This document shows, in pieces, positions 8,356 through 14,838 of a DNA stretch of 14,985 nucleotides. Numbering within the stretch: position 1 is the stretch's first letter; every line of letters starts with the position of its first letter. The stretch is from Candidatus Rifleibacteriota bacterium (GTDB lineage Bacteria; UBP17; UBA6191; JACPRK01). Made by a program: the position numbers and the translations under genes. The notes beneath the pieces were generated by a model. It was given only the letters and a program-made list of their open reading frames with translations, had not been told where the DNA came from and made no database searches. The stretch spans positions 1-14,985 of the forward strand of contig JACQZL010000159.1 of assembly GCA_016213865.1 (NCBI GenBank), in the 5' to 3' direction.

Positions 8356-8937
8356 ATGACTCGGCCCGAGAGGATCGCAATCACGGTCTGGAACGGCCGC
8401 GTCTCCCCGGTGTTCGACGTGGCGCGCCGCGTGCGACTGCTCGATGCAAGGGAGGAACGCATCGTGTCGCAGTCCGAGGTCTTGCTCGAGGCCCCGGGCC
8501 CGTTGGAGAAGGCCCTCGAGCTGACAGCCCTGGGGGTCCGGACGCTGCTCTGCGGAGCGGTCTCCCGACCCGTGGCCGGGGTGCTGGCGGCTTTCGGGCT
8601 CCACGTGGTGCCGTTCCTGTTCGGAGACGCGGAGCAAGCAGTCGCAGCCTACCTGGCCGCGAGGCGGTCCGGGCGTCTGGCAGGCGAGCGACCCGGGGCG
8701 CTGTTGCCGGATCCGGCACACCCCATGACGACGGGCCGGAGAGCTCGTCGGGAAAGAGGAGGAGCACGATGTCTGCAGTCCATTTCACCAAGAACGCGGC
8801 CTGTTGCCGTCCCGGTCGGGACCGGGAGCAAGCCGGCTGGCACCCCTGGCTCTTCGTCGGGGCCGTTGTCTGGCTCGCGGCTGCGCTGGCCGGCTGCGCG
8901 GGGGGCGGTGGGGAGCACGCGGCGCTGGCGGGCGTGA
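8356..8937 (+). CDS. NifX/NifB-type iron-molybdenum cofactor-binding domain protein
   Basis: A 193-residue frame whose residues 5-101 match the dinitrogenase iron-molybdenum cofactor-binding fold (NifX/NafY/NifB C-terminal type). The evidence is RIAITVWNGRVSPVFDVAR at the start, then LGVRTLLCGAVSRPVAGVLA and a final VVPFLFGDAEQAVAAYLAA. Proteins of this family bind Fe-S or Fe-Mo clusters, and many occur outside nitrogenase clusters. After residue 105 the frame becomes Arg/Gly/Pro rich and overlaps the next gene by 169 bp. The tail may be an unconserved extension or the sign of a frameshift. The ATG at 8356 is the first codon before the conserved strand and has no Shine-Dalgarno. It follows a sigma-54 promoter almost immediately, and an earlier in-frame ATG at 8230 would precede that promoter. 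No other nif gene is in the window, so a role in nitrogen fixation is not supported. Redox or cluster binding with the following cytochrome is inference. Confidence 0.8.
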   Translation: MTRPERIAITVWNGRVSPVFDVARRVRLLDAREERIVSQSEVLLEAPGPLEKALELTALGVRTLLCGAVSRPVAGVLAAFGLHVVPFLFGDAEQAVAAYLAARRSGRLAGERPGALLPDPAHPMTTGRRARRERGGARCLQSISPRTRPVAVPVGTGSKPAGTPGSSSGPLSGSRLRWPAARGAVGSTRRWRA

Positions 8938-10349
8938 CGAACACCGCGGGAAGCAACTCGACTGCCTCGAACCCGGCACCGGTCATCGGCGAGCAAGCCA
9001 TCATCACGACCCACCTCAGCCAGGCGCTCCTCGAGGCCGGCGAGGTGCCGCTCGCGACGCTCGTCTCTCACGGCAAGTTGCTGTTCGAGTCCCGCTTCAC
9101 GGTGCTGGACGGGCAGGGCCGTCCGGGCTCCACGGGCGGCACCGCACCGCGAACACCCACGCAACCTGCCTTCACCCGTCTGTCCGGGCCGGACTCGAAC
9201 TCCTGCCTCGACTGCCACGATCAGCCCAGCTCCGGGGGCGCCGCCGGCTTCGTGGCTTGCGTCTTCCAGAAGGCCAACCTGGCAGACCCGGTCCTCACGA
9301 CGCTGGACCCCACCAAGAGCCTCGAGCGCAGCCCGATGCCCATCTTCGGGTCCGGCGCGATCGAGATGCTGGCCCGCGAGATGACGGCCGAGCTGCAGCG
9401 CCAGCGCGCTCAGGCCCTCGCCGGCGCTGCCTCGAGCGGTAGCTCCGTGACCGTCTCCCTGACCGCGAAGGGGATCGACTTCGGTTCGCTGACGGCCCTG
9501 CCGGACGGCCGCATCGATCCGCTGCGCATCGAGGGGGTCGACTGGGACCTCGTCATCAAGCCCTATCACTGGAAGGGCGGGATGACCAGCCTGCGCGAGC
9601 AATCGAACGGCGCGATGAACCAGCATTTCGGGATGCAGTCCACCGAGCGCTTCGGCGAGGGGCTCGACGCCGACGGCGACGGCAAGGCGAACGAACTGAC
9701 CAGCGGAGACATCACGGCCCTCACGATCTTCCAGGCCAGCCTGCCGGTCCCGCGCCCGGTGGCGCCCGAGACCGCCGAGGAGAGGGCGGCCGCCGCCCGT
9801 GGCGAACAGCTCTTCGGGACGATCGGCTGCACGACCTGTCACAAGGCGGAGATGATCCTCGACAGTCCCGTCTTCACCGAGCCAGGTCCGTACAACCCTC
9901 CGGGGAACCTGCGCAGCTCCGACACCACCGGCACCTTCAGCTTCGATCTGACCAGCCAGTGCCAGGGGAACTGCCTGGAGCGGCGCTCGGACGGCAAGGG
10001 CATCGTGCGCGCCTTCACGGACCTCAAGCGGCACACCATGACGGATGCGCAGCTCACGTTCTTCGGAAACGAGAAGATGATGGCCGGGATGCTCAACGGC
10101 TCGGCGCCGGCCTCGATGTTCACGACAGCCCCCCGCATGCGGCCACCACCCCAGTTCCTCACCCGGCGGCTCTGGGACGTCGCCAGCACGGACCCCTACG
10201 GACACCGCGGAGACGTGACGACGTTGACGGGCGTGATCGGGTACCACGGCGGCGAGAGCCGCGCCGCCCGAGACGCCTTCTTCGCGTTGGCGCTGGCCGA
10301 CCAGGCGGCCGTCATCGAGTACCTCAAGACGATGCAGGCTCCAGAGTGA
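8769..10349 (+). CDS. Dihaem cytochrome lipoprotein, di-haem oxidoreductase (thiol oxidoreductase/peroxidase-like) family
   Basis: A 526-residue exported c-type cytochrome. The N-terminal helix WLFVGAVVWLAAALAGC ends in a lipobox with Cys43, so it is probably a membrane-anchored lipoprotein facing the periplasm. Two haem-binding motifs are present, CLDCH (146-150) and CTTCH (354-358). The C-terminal LWDVASTDPYGHRGDVTTL and IGYHGGESRAARDAF are hallmarks I associate with the DHOR/COG3488 family, distantly related to dihaem cytochrome c peroxidases. DADGDGKANE (301-310) resembles a calcium loop. A further pair, CQGNC (398-402), could form a disulfide. The substrate is unknown. The start is fixed by GAGGAGG about 6-12 bp before ATG 8769; earlier in-frame ATGs give no signal sequence. 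It overlaps the end of the NifX-like frame and shares its sigma-54 promoter. Confidence 0.88.
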   Translation: MSAVHFTKNAACCRPGRDREQAGWHPWLFVGAVVWLAAALAGCAGGGGEHAALAGVTNTAGSNSTASNPAPVIGEQAIITTHLSQALLEAGEVPLATLVSHGKLLFESRFTVLDGQGRPGSTGGTAPRTPTQPAFTRLSGPDSNSCLDCHDQPSSGGAAGFVACVFQKANLADPVLTTLDPTKSLERSPMPIFGSGAIEMLAREMTAELQRQRAQALAGAASSGSSVTVSLTAKGIDFGSLTALPDGRIDPLRIEGVDWDLVIKPYHWKGGMTSLREQSNGAMNQHFGMQSTERFGEGLDADGDGKANELTSGDITALTIFQASLPVPRPVAPETAEERAAAARGEQLFGTIGCTTCHKAEMILDSPVFTEPGPYNPPGNLRSSDTTGTFSFDLTSQCQGNCLERRSDGKGIVRAFTDLKRHTMTDAQLTFFGNEKMMAGMLNGSAPASMFTTAPRMRPPPQFLTRRLWDVASTDPYGHRGDVTTLTGVIGYHGGESRAARDAFFALALADQAAVIEYLKTMQAPE

Positions 10350-10387
10350 GAGCGGACGGGCCGCAAACAGACAGAGCTGAACGAAAT

Positions 10388-10430
10388 CCCGGAGCCCGGC
10401 GGTCGGCGTCGGGTCTCCGCCGGCTCCGGG
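10388..10430. terminator. Bidirectional hairpin between convergent genes
   Basis: CCCGGAGCCCGGCGG pairs with CCGCCGGCTCCGGG (one bulged C) around a 14-nt loop. It lies about 40 bp past the cytochrome stop and beyond the 3' end of the convergent cysteine synthase gene. On the minus strand it is followed by ATTTCGTT; on the plus strand there is no T run. Confidence 0.55.
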
Positions 10431-10506
10431 GTCACGCGCGCGAGGCGCGGTTCAGCTCGCCAGGAACGCCTGGTCCAGATCCTTGAGCAGGTCCGGGAGG
10501 TCGTCT

Positions 10507-11439
10507 TCATTCCTCTCTCTGGTGCAGGCGCTTCGACATGTAACGCTCGGCCGGGTCGGCCAAGAGGCAGACCACGCGCTGGCCCGGCGGCAGCTCGCGA
10601 GCCACCTCCAGCGCCCCGTGCGCCACGGCGCCGGAGGAGCCGCCGACCAGCAGCCCCTCTTCACGCGCCAGGCGCTTGAGCATCGCCAGGGCCTGACGGT
10701 CCGAGACGGTCAGCACCTTTTCGGTGAGCGACATGTCGAGCGTCTTGGGGAACCAGGCGTTGCCTATCCCCTCGATGAGGTGATAGCCGGGCTTGCCGCC
10801 GCCCAGCACCGAGCCCTGGCCCTCCACCAGGTAGCACTTGAGGGCCGGGGACTTCTCCTTGAGAAAGCGGGCCGTTCCCGTGAACGAGCCACCGGTCCCG
10901 GCGCCGATGACCAGGGCCGAGAGGTTGCCGCCCGTTTGCTCCCAGATCTCGGGACCCGTGGTGAGGTAGTGGATCTCGGGGTTGGCCGGGTTGCTGAACT
11001 GACGGGTCAAGAAGCCCCCGGGGGTGCTGGCCGCCATCGACTCGGCCTTCGCGACGGCACCCGTCATGCCGTCTGCAGCCGGCGTTCGCACCACCTGGCC
11101 GCCGAGGGCTTCGATCAGGATCTGCTTCTCGACGCTGTAGCTCTCGGGCATCACCGCGATGACGCGGTATCCGAGTTGCACTCCGCACAGCGCCAGACCC
11201 ACGCCCGTGTTCCCCGCCGTCGGCTCGATGATCGTGCTCTTGGCCGGGCTGATGAGGCCCCGCGCCTCGGCGTCGCGGATCATGCCCAGGGCAGTGCGGT
11301 CCTTGAGGCTGCCGCCCGGATTGAGGTGCTCGAGCTTGGCCCAGATCTCCCCTCCCCCGGAAGGCGAGAGCTTGAGGAGCCGGAGGATCGGAGTATTGCC
11401 GATGAGATCGAGGACCGAGCTGGTCACGGTGAGAGCCAT
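10507..11439 (-). CDS. PLP-dependent cysteine synthase (O-acetylserine sulfhydrylase family)
   Basis: A 310-residue fold-type II PLP enzyme that makes cysteine from an activated serine and sulfide, or a close relative acting on cystathionine. Residues seen: LDLIGNTPILRL at the start; PGGSLKDRTA with Lys46 as the PLP Schiff-base lysine; the substrate loop PTAGNTG (73-79); the phosphate-binding GAGTGGS (179-185); and the C-terminal GGSSGA (266-271). The start is ATG 11439, with AAAGGTGG about 8 bp upstream; longer in-frame readings add only random-looking sequence. It stands alone and converges on the cytochrome gene. The frame stops right after an (AG)4 run. In a neighbouring frame the next 19 codons read as a plausible acidic tail ending at 10452, so the true C-terminus may be about 19 residues longer. 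The choice between CysK, CysM and CBS-like specificity cannot be made here. Confidence 0.92.
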   Translation of the reverse strand: MALTVTSSVLDLIGNTPILRLLKLSPSGGGEIWAKLEHLNPGGSLKDRTALGMIRDAEARGLISPAKSTIIEPTAGNTGVGLALCGVQLGYRVIAVMPESYSVEKQILIEALGGQVVRTPAADGMTGAVAKAESMAASTPGGFLTRQFSNPANPEIHYLTTGPEIWEQTGGNLSALVIGAGTGGSFTGTARFLKEKSPALKCYLVEGQGSVLGGGKPGYHLIEGIGNAWFPKTLDMSLTEKVLTVSDRQALAMLKRLAREEGLLVGGSSGAVAHGALEVARELPPGQRVVCLLADPAERYMSKRLHQREE

Positions 11440-11578
11440 CGCTGATGCCACCTTTCGAGGAACGGATGAAGCCGGGCATTTTACTCCGACCCGGCTCCCC
11501 GCCTCAAGCCTCGCGGCCGCGTCGGGTGCGCTCGCGAGATGCGGGGATCCGCTCTGGCATGGGAAAGAGGGGAGAAAC

Positions 11579-11731
11579 GGGGGGCTTCGCCCAATGGCAT
11601 TAGCTCCAGCGCCAGAAGAGGCATGACCGGCGTCGGAAGGGTAGAAGCGGCATCTTGCCGCTTCCACAGTTCCGGGCAAGGCGCCGTCGTGTGACCGGGC
11701 GCCCAAAAAGCGGCTGGAAGCCGCTTCTACC
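11579..11731 (+). repeat. Composite REP/MITE-like repeat, copy 1
   Basis: The core (11640-11731) has perfect 12-bp terminal inverted repeats GGTAGAAGCGGC / GCCGCTTCTACC. Each end folds into its own hairpin: AAGCGGCA-TCT-TGCCGCTT (11645-11663) and AAGCGGCT-GGA-AGCCGCTT (11708-11726). The centre differs from copy 2. Upstream, CCCAATGGCATTA and AGAGGCATGAC are also shared with copy 2, so the mobile or repeated unit spans at least 150 bp. It fills most of the 357-bp gene-free gap between the cysteine synthase and AbiEi genes. Confidence 0.8.
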
Positions 11732-11796
11732 TTGCGGCGTGGCCATCGTTGCGGCCTCGCCGGCAAATCCATGGCAGGAGACGGGAACCATCACGA

Positions 11797-12855
11797 TCAA
11801 ATGCCATCGGCAGCCTCCAGCTCCAGCAGAAATCTCTCGCGCAGAATACGAGCCGTTTCACCTGCTCTATCGTTTGCCTCCAGTAGCAGATCCGCGTAGG
11901 CAAGCAGCGGGTGAACTGTGGTCTCGACGGGGCTGCTGAATGCGAGCGGGCCAGGGGCTTGCGCCAGAGCAAGCGGCCCGTCGCGATCCGGAACGAGCCG
12001 AAGGCGCCTGGCCACCTCTGCCGGTGGAGCGTCCTTGAGGTAGATGAGGGTCTGCTCTCCACGGTAGAACTTGGTGAGGCGCATGGCCGCAGCGCCACCG
12101 CCCCAGCGCCACTCGCCGAGCTGATCGAGCAACGGCGCCAGCTTCGTTTCCAGAGTGTCCGTGTCGGGAGCCGCCGACCGGAAGCGACCTATCAGCAGAT
12201 TCGGGAAGAGCGTCGTGGAAAATCCAGCCAGCCACAGTTCCATGGCTTCCTTCCGCTTCCCTGTCGCCCAACGAAAGCCCGCCGCCGACCGTAGAACCAA
12301 CCCCCTCTGGACTAGCCGATCTCGCACGTCGTTCACGGTCTGCGGGCTTACGCCTCCGGCAGCAACGGCTGCGGCGCGGGTCGTCGCCGCGATCAGGCTG
12401 GGTTCGACCAGCAACGCGAAGAGGACGCGGAACGCGGCAGCCCGAAAAGCCTTGTCGGCGGCCTTCGGCGTGACCGTTCGTCGGCCCTGGATTCTGGCGA
12501 CGAACTGATCGCTCAGGTTCAGGTAGCAGTTTCCGGCGAGATCCACGAAGTTGACGCTTCCATGCTGAAAGAGATCGCCCACCTCCTGCCCGATAGCGGG
12601 TGCGAAGACCAGGAGGCCAGGAACCTCCTTTGCAGCATGAACGAGGCGCTGGGCGGTTTCGCGCAGGAGGTGGCTTCTCTTGATTTCGCAGGGAAGCGTC
12701 GCGCTATCGGTCGGCGTCTTCACGGTCACCAGGGCGTCAACCTGGTACTTGGTCGATAGGTTCACCTCGCCCCTGGTGACCTTTGCTTGCCGGACAAAGG
12801 GAAGCCGCCTCAAGTGGCCAAGGTACGGTTCGAACAAGCTGCTGTCGCTTCTCAT
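11797..12855 (-). CDS. AbiEi-type (type IV toxin-antitoxin) antitoxin-like regulator, orphan
   Basis: A 352-residue protein resembling the AbiEi family/COG4861. Residues 36-59 (KYQVDALVTV then LPCEIKR) carry a D...E-x-K pattern, with Asp40, Glu57 and Lys59, reminiscent of a PD-(D/E)xK nuclease fold, followed by VNFVDLAGNCYLN. A winged helix lies at about 137-190 (FRVLFALLVEP, GVSPQTVNDVRDRLVQRGLV). The C-terminal part has FPNLLIGRFR and the family's WGGGAAAMRLTKFY (251-264). Known AbiEi proteins repress their own operon and counter the AbiEii nucleotidyltransferase toxin encoded next to them. Here no toxin gene follows: 11440-11796 holds only a repeat. It is therefore an orphan in this window, perhaps retained as a regulator or left from a decayed system. 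The ATG at 12855 lies immediately after a promoter with no Shine-Dalgarno, suggesting leaderless translation. Length is normal for the family. Confidence 0.8.
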   Translation of the reverse strand: MRSDSSLFEPYLGHLRRLPFVRQAKVTRGEVNLSTKYQVDALVTVKTPTDSATLPCEIKRSHLLRETAQRLVHAAKEVPGLLVFAPAIGQEVGDLFQHGSVNFVDLAGNCYLNLSDQFVARIQGRRTVTPKAADKAFRAAAFRVLFALLVEPSLIAATTRAAAVAAGGVSPQTVNDVRDRLVQRGLVLRSAAGFRWATGKRKEAMELWLAGFSTTLFPNLLIGRFRSAAPDTDTLETKLAPLLDQLGEWRWGGGAAAMRLTKFYRGEQTLIYLKDAPPAEVARRLRLVPDRDGPLALAQAPGPLAFSSPVETTVHPLLAYADLLLEANDRAGETARILRERFLLELEAADGI

Positions 12856-12909
12856 TGTCCACTATAATACAGCGTCCATTATAAATAGACAAGCCATTAC
12901 AGTGGACAA
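12855..12909. promoter_or_regulatory. Triple operator over the AbiEi promoter
   Basis: Three copies of GTCCAYTRTAAW occur: GTCCACTATAAT at 12857-12868 (+), GTCCATTATAAA at 12874-12885 (+) and GTCCACTGTAAT at 12907-12896 (-). The outer two form a perfect 9-bp inverted repeat TTGTCCACT / AGTGGACAA (12855-12863, 12901-12909). The AT-rich block stands out in a GC-rich region. AbiEi proteins of known systems autoregulate through inverted repeats at their own promoter, so these are the likely operators. Confidence 0.65.
12864..12892 (-). promoter_or_regulatory. Sigma-70-type promoter of the AbiEi gene (leaderless)
   Basis: On the minus strand TTGTCT (12892-12887) and TATTAT (12869-12864) are separated by exactly 17 bp. 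The expected start, about 7 bp on, is at 12856-12857, right at the ATG of 12855. A second possible -10, TATAAT, overlaps the spacer. Confidence 0.6.
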
Positions 12910-12944
12910 CAGCGAGCCTGTTCGTTTCCTTCTCGGCGTGGCAA

Positions 12945-12969
12945 ATTCCGCAGACACTGCCTGCGGAAT
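12945..12969. repeat. Perfect 9-bp hairpin
   Basis: ATTCCGCAG and CTGCGGAAT flank the 7-nt loop ACACTGC. There is no T tract on the plus side and only AATTTG on the minus side. It is therefore not a clear terminator. It may be an operator or a remnant of a repeat. Confidence 0.5.
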
Positions 12970-13235
12970 CTACAAGCCCCTGCGACCCGCAACCGAGTTA
13001 GCTCGACGGCGCTGCCGTCCGCCACTTGGCGCTGCCGCCGTCTTCAGTCTGAAATCCAGTGCGGCCGCGGTGCCTGGCGCGGCGGCCGGACGCCCCGATG
13101 TGCCCTGCAACCAGAGGGGTCTGGACGCATCCGGCATGATACAGGCTGAGCCGCACGCCAGTCAGCCTCCGGATCGCCTCGGGAGCGATGCAGAGACACG
13201 GGAGGTCGCACCGCTGCGAGGGACCAAGGAGACCA

Positions 13236-13333
13236 AACCACGAAGACATCAAGACCCGAAGAGCCACACCAAGGGCCTCATTCGATCAGGCCTTTCTTCG
13301 GGCAGCTCTTTGTACCTTCGGGTCTTGGTGGTT
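13236..13333. repeat. MITE-like inverted-repeat element
   Basis: The outer arms AACCAC (13236) and GTGGTT (13333) and the perfect 12-bp inner arms CAAGACCCGAAG (13250-13261) and CTTCGGGTCTTG (13316-13327) enclose a nested hairpin GGCCT / AGGCC. The left arm has an 8-bp insertion (GAAGACAT). There is no coding content. The nested palindrome is what a non-autonomous mobile element or large REP-type repeat looks like. Confidence 0.5.
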
Positions 13334-13475
13334 CCAGAGCCCGGCGATTCCCCCTTGAGTGAGGGTCGCTCCCATCGCCTCGGGCCCGGGCTTTCGGGTT
13401 CCCGGCCATCGTTGATGGGTGACGTAGCAGCGGGCCCGAGCGCAGCGATCCCCGGGGCGGGTGACCGCGCGGGCG

Positions 13476-14480
13476 TCACGGCGGGTTGTTCATCGTCACA
13501 GCCGAGGAGAAGCCTCGGGGGCGCTGCAGCGGGTCCAGCCCCGAGTCGTCCATGTCGGCGACGCCGACGACGATCGAGTTGGCCCCCGCGCGCAGGTACT
13601 CGTTCCGGACGACGATCCGGTTGAGGAAGTTGGCGACGACCGCGAGGTTGGTCGCGACCGAGGTCAGGACACCCGACTCCTGGCGGTAGATGGTCGCCGT
13701 ACCGCGGAAGCTAGACTGGAAGGCGAGGACATTCATCCGCTGAGTCACGGGGAAGCCGCGGCTATCATTGCCGATGACGATGTCACGAATCTCGGCCGTC
13801 GCGGTGACGAGGATCAGCGGGTGGACCGAGGTGCTGTCGGGTGTCTGGCCTGTCGAAAGGGGCGCCTCGAGGAGCACCTCGAAGAGGAGGGGCTGCTCCC
13901 ACGGAACGCGCAGGTCCATCGTTCCCTGCAGGTACAGGCCGTTGGTCGCGCTGGAGAGGTTGCCCCTGTCGAGGACCTGCTGGAACATGGCCGCCAGGGC
14001 CGTCTGGGTCACGGGCGTGGCGGCATGGCGGAGGTCATAGATGTCCTTCGGAGAAGTGCCGGCGCTCCAGGGGTCGAGCACCTCGAACATCTGGGTGTTC
14101 GTCAGGAAGGTCTTCTGGACGACCTGGGTGACGCGCCAGCCTCTCATGGACGTGACGGGTTCGGTGAAGACCGGCCGGACGACGGCTCGCCGCTCCTCGG
14201 GGTCGGCCAGCAGCGTGCGGCCGTGGGCGCGGTCGTCGCGGCTCAGGTTGTCCGAGGAGGGAGTGAAGAGGCCGACGCGCAGGCCGGCCGTCGACATGTC
14301 CTGGTAGACGACGGCGGTCTTGCGCGTGATCTTCGAGACGCACCGGAAGGTGTCGAGCCCTCGCTGGTCGCCGGCGCCCATGAGGCGCACCTGGTGGCTG
14401 GCCCACGCCGCGGTCGCGGAGAGACCCAGGAAGAGCCCCAGGGCGAGCAAGCCGGACACGAAAGAGGAAGTGGCACGCAT
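13476..14480 (-). CDS. Exported protein of unknown function
   Basis: A 334-residue protein with a clear Sec signal peptide: basic start MRATSSF, hydrophobic core GLLALGLFLGLSATA, and probable cleavage at AWA|S after residue 27. The mature part (about 307 residues) has no further membrane segment and only one Cys (RCVSK), and I do not recognise a family. Segments such as GLYLQGTMDLRVPWEQPLLFEVLLEA and GTATIYRQESGVLTSVATNL suggest a beta-rich periplasmic or surface protein. The start is ATG 14480, with GGAG 6 bp and AAGGAG 14 bp upstream; the longer in-frame reading to 14936 runs through a repeat and has no signal. Codon use matches its neighbours. It stands alone between the palindrome-rich region and the second REP-like repeat. 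No function is proposed. Confidence 0.75.
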   Translation of the reverse strand: MRATSSFVSGLLALGLFLGLSATAAWASHQVRLMGAGDQRGLDTFRCVSKITRKTAVVYQDMSTAGLRVGLFTPSSDNLSRDDRAHGRTLLADPEERRAVVRPVFTEPVTSMRGWRVTQVVQKTFLTNTQMFEVLDPWSAGTSPKDIYDLRHAATPVTQTALAAMFQQVLDRGNLSSATNGLYLQGTMDLRVPWEQPLLFEVLLEAPLSTGQTPDSTSVHPLILVTATAEIRDIVIGNDSRGFPVTQRMNVLAFQSSFRGTATIYRQESGVLTSVATNLAVVANFLNRIVVRNEYLRAGANSIVVGVADMDDSGLDPLQRPRGFSSAVTMNNPP

Positions 14481-14696
14481 GGGGCTCCAGGTCTCCTTCG
14501 CCGCGGGTCGCCACAGGACTGTGCTCTGGAGAGGACTCGGAGCCAGGCAGCACTTCGAGGTCCGACCAGCGGCCTTCGTCCTCCATGTTAGCGCGCCGCT
14601 CGTCGCCGGCAACCGCGAGCGTCGCGGCAGGGTGCGAACGCAGAACCCGGGGAGCCGCATGGCTGGGTGCATGGTCCAAGGAGATGCAGCGCGGGC

Positions 14697-14775
14697 CTCC
14701 TTCGACAAGCTCAGGACGTGCTTGTGGCCCGCTACCGCCGAGTCGCCGCTCCACAAGCGGGGGACAAGCCCCCGC
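14697..14775. repeat. REP-like palindromes upstream of the exported-protein gene
   Basis: CCTTCGACAAGCTCAGGA, an imperfect palindrome of a kind widely seen as an extragenic repeat, is followed by GCTTGTGG (14720-14727) pairing with CCACAAGC (14751-14758). A perfect 7-bp hairpin GCGGGGG-ACAAG-CCCCCGC lies at 14757-14775. GGGACAAGCCCCCGCGCTA (14761-14779) recurs exactly at the window end (14967-14985). The 14481-14985 interval has no gene. Confidence 0.6.
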
Positions 14776-14838
14776 GCTACTCGACTCCGGAGGCCATCTG
14801 TGCCTGTCAACCCACGAACCGTGCGCGCACCCCGCCAA

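Larger units (their letters stand above)
12910..13475. other. Gene-free stretch with palindromes
   Basis: No frame here has coding character on either strand. The long plus-strand frame crossing it starts inside the AbiEi gene and ends inside the exported-protein gene, and is low-complexity. What is present is structural: a 9-bp perfect hairpin at 12945-12969 and an inverted-repeat element at 13236-13333. It may be decayed accessory DNA. Confidence 0.5.

Noticed and set aside
8356..8937. Calling the NifX-like gene nifX and inferring nitrogen fixation
   Set aside because: The domain is shared by many non-nitrogenase proteins and no nifHDK, nifE, nifN or nifB gene lies in the window.
8649..10247. 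532-codon minus-strand frame opposite the cytochrome gene
   Set aside because: The plus frame has a lipobox and two CxxCH motifs. The minus frame has no recognisable feature.
12945..12969. Possible integron attC site at the strong hairpin
   Set aside because: The conserved GTTRRRY/RYYYAAC core sites are absent and no integrase or cassette structure is present.
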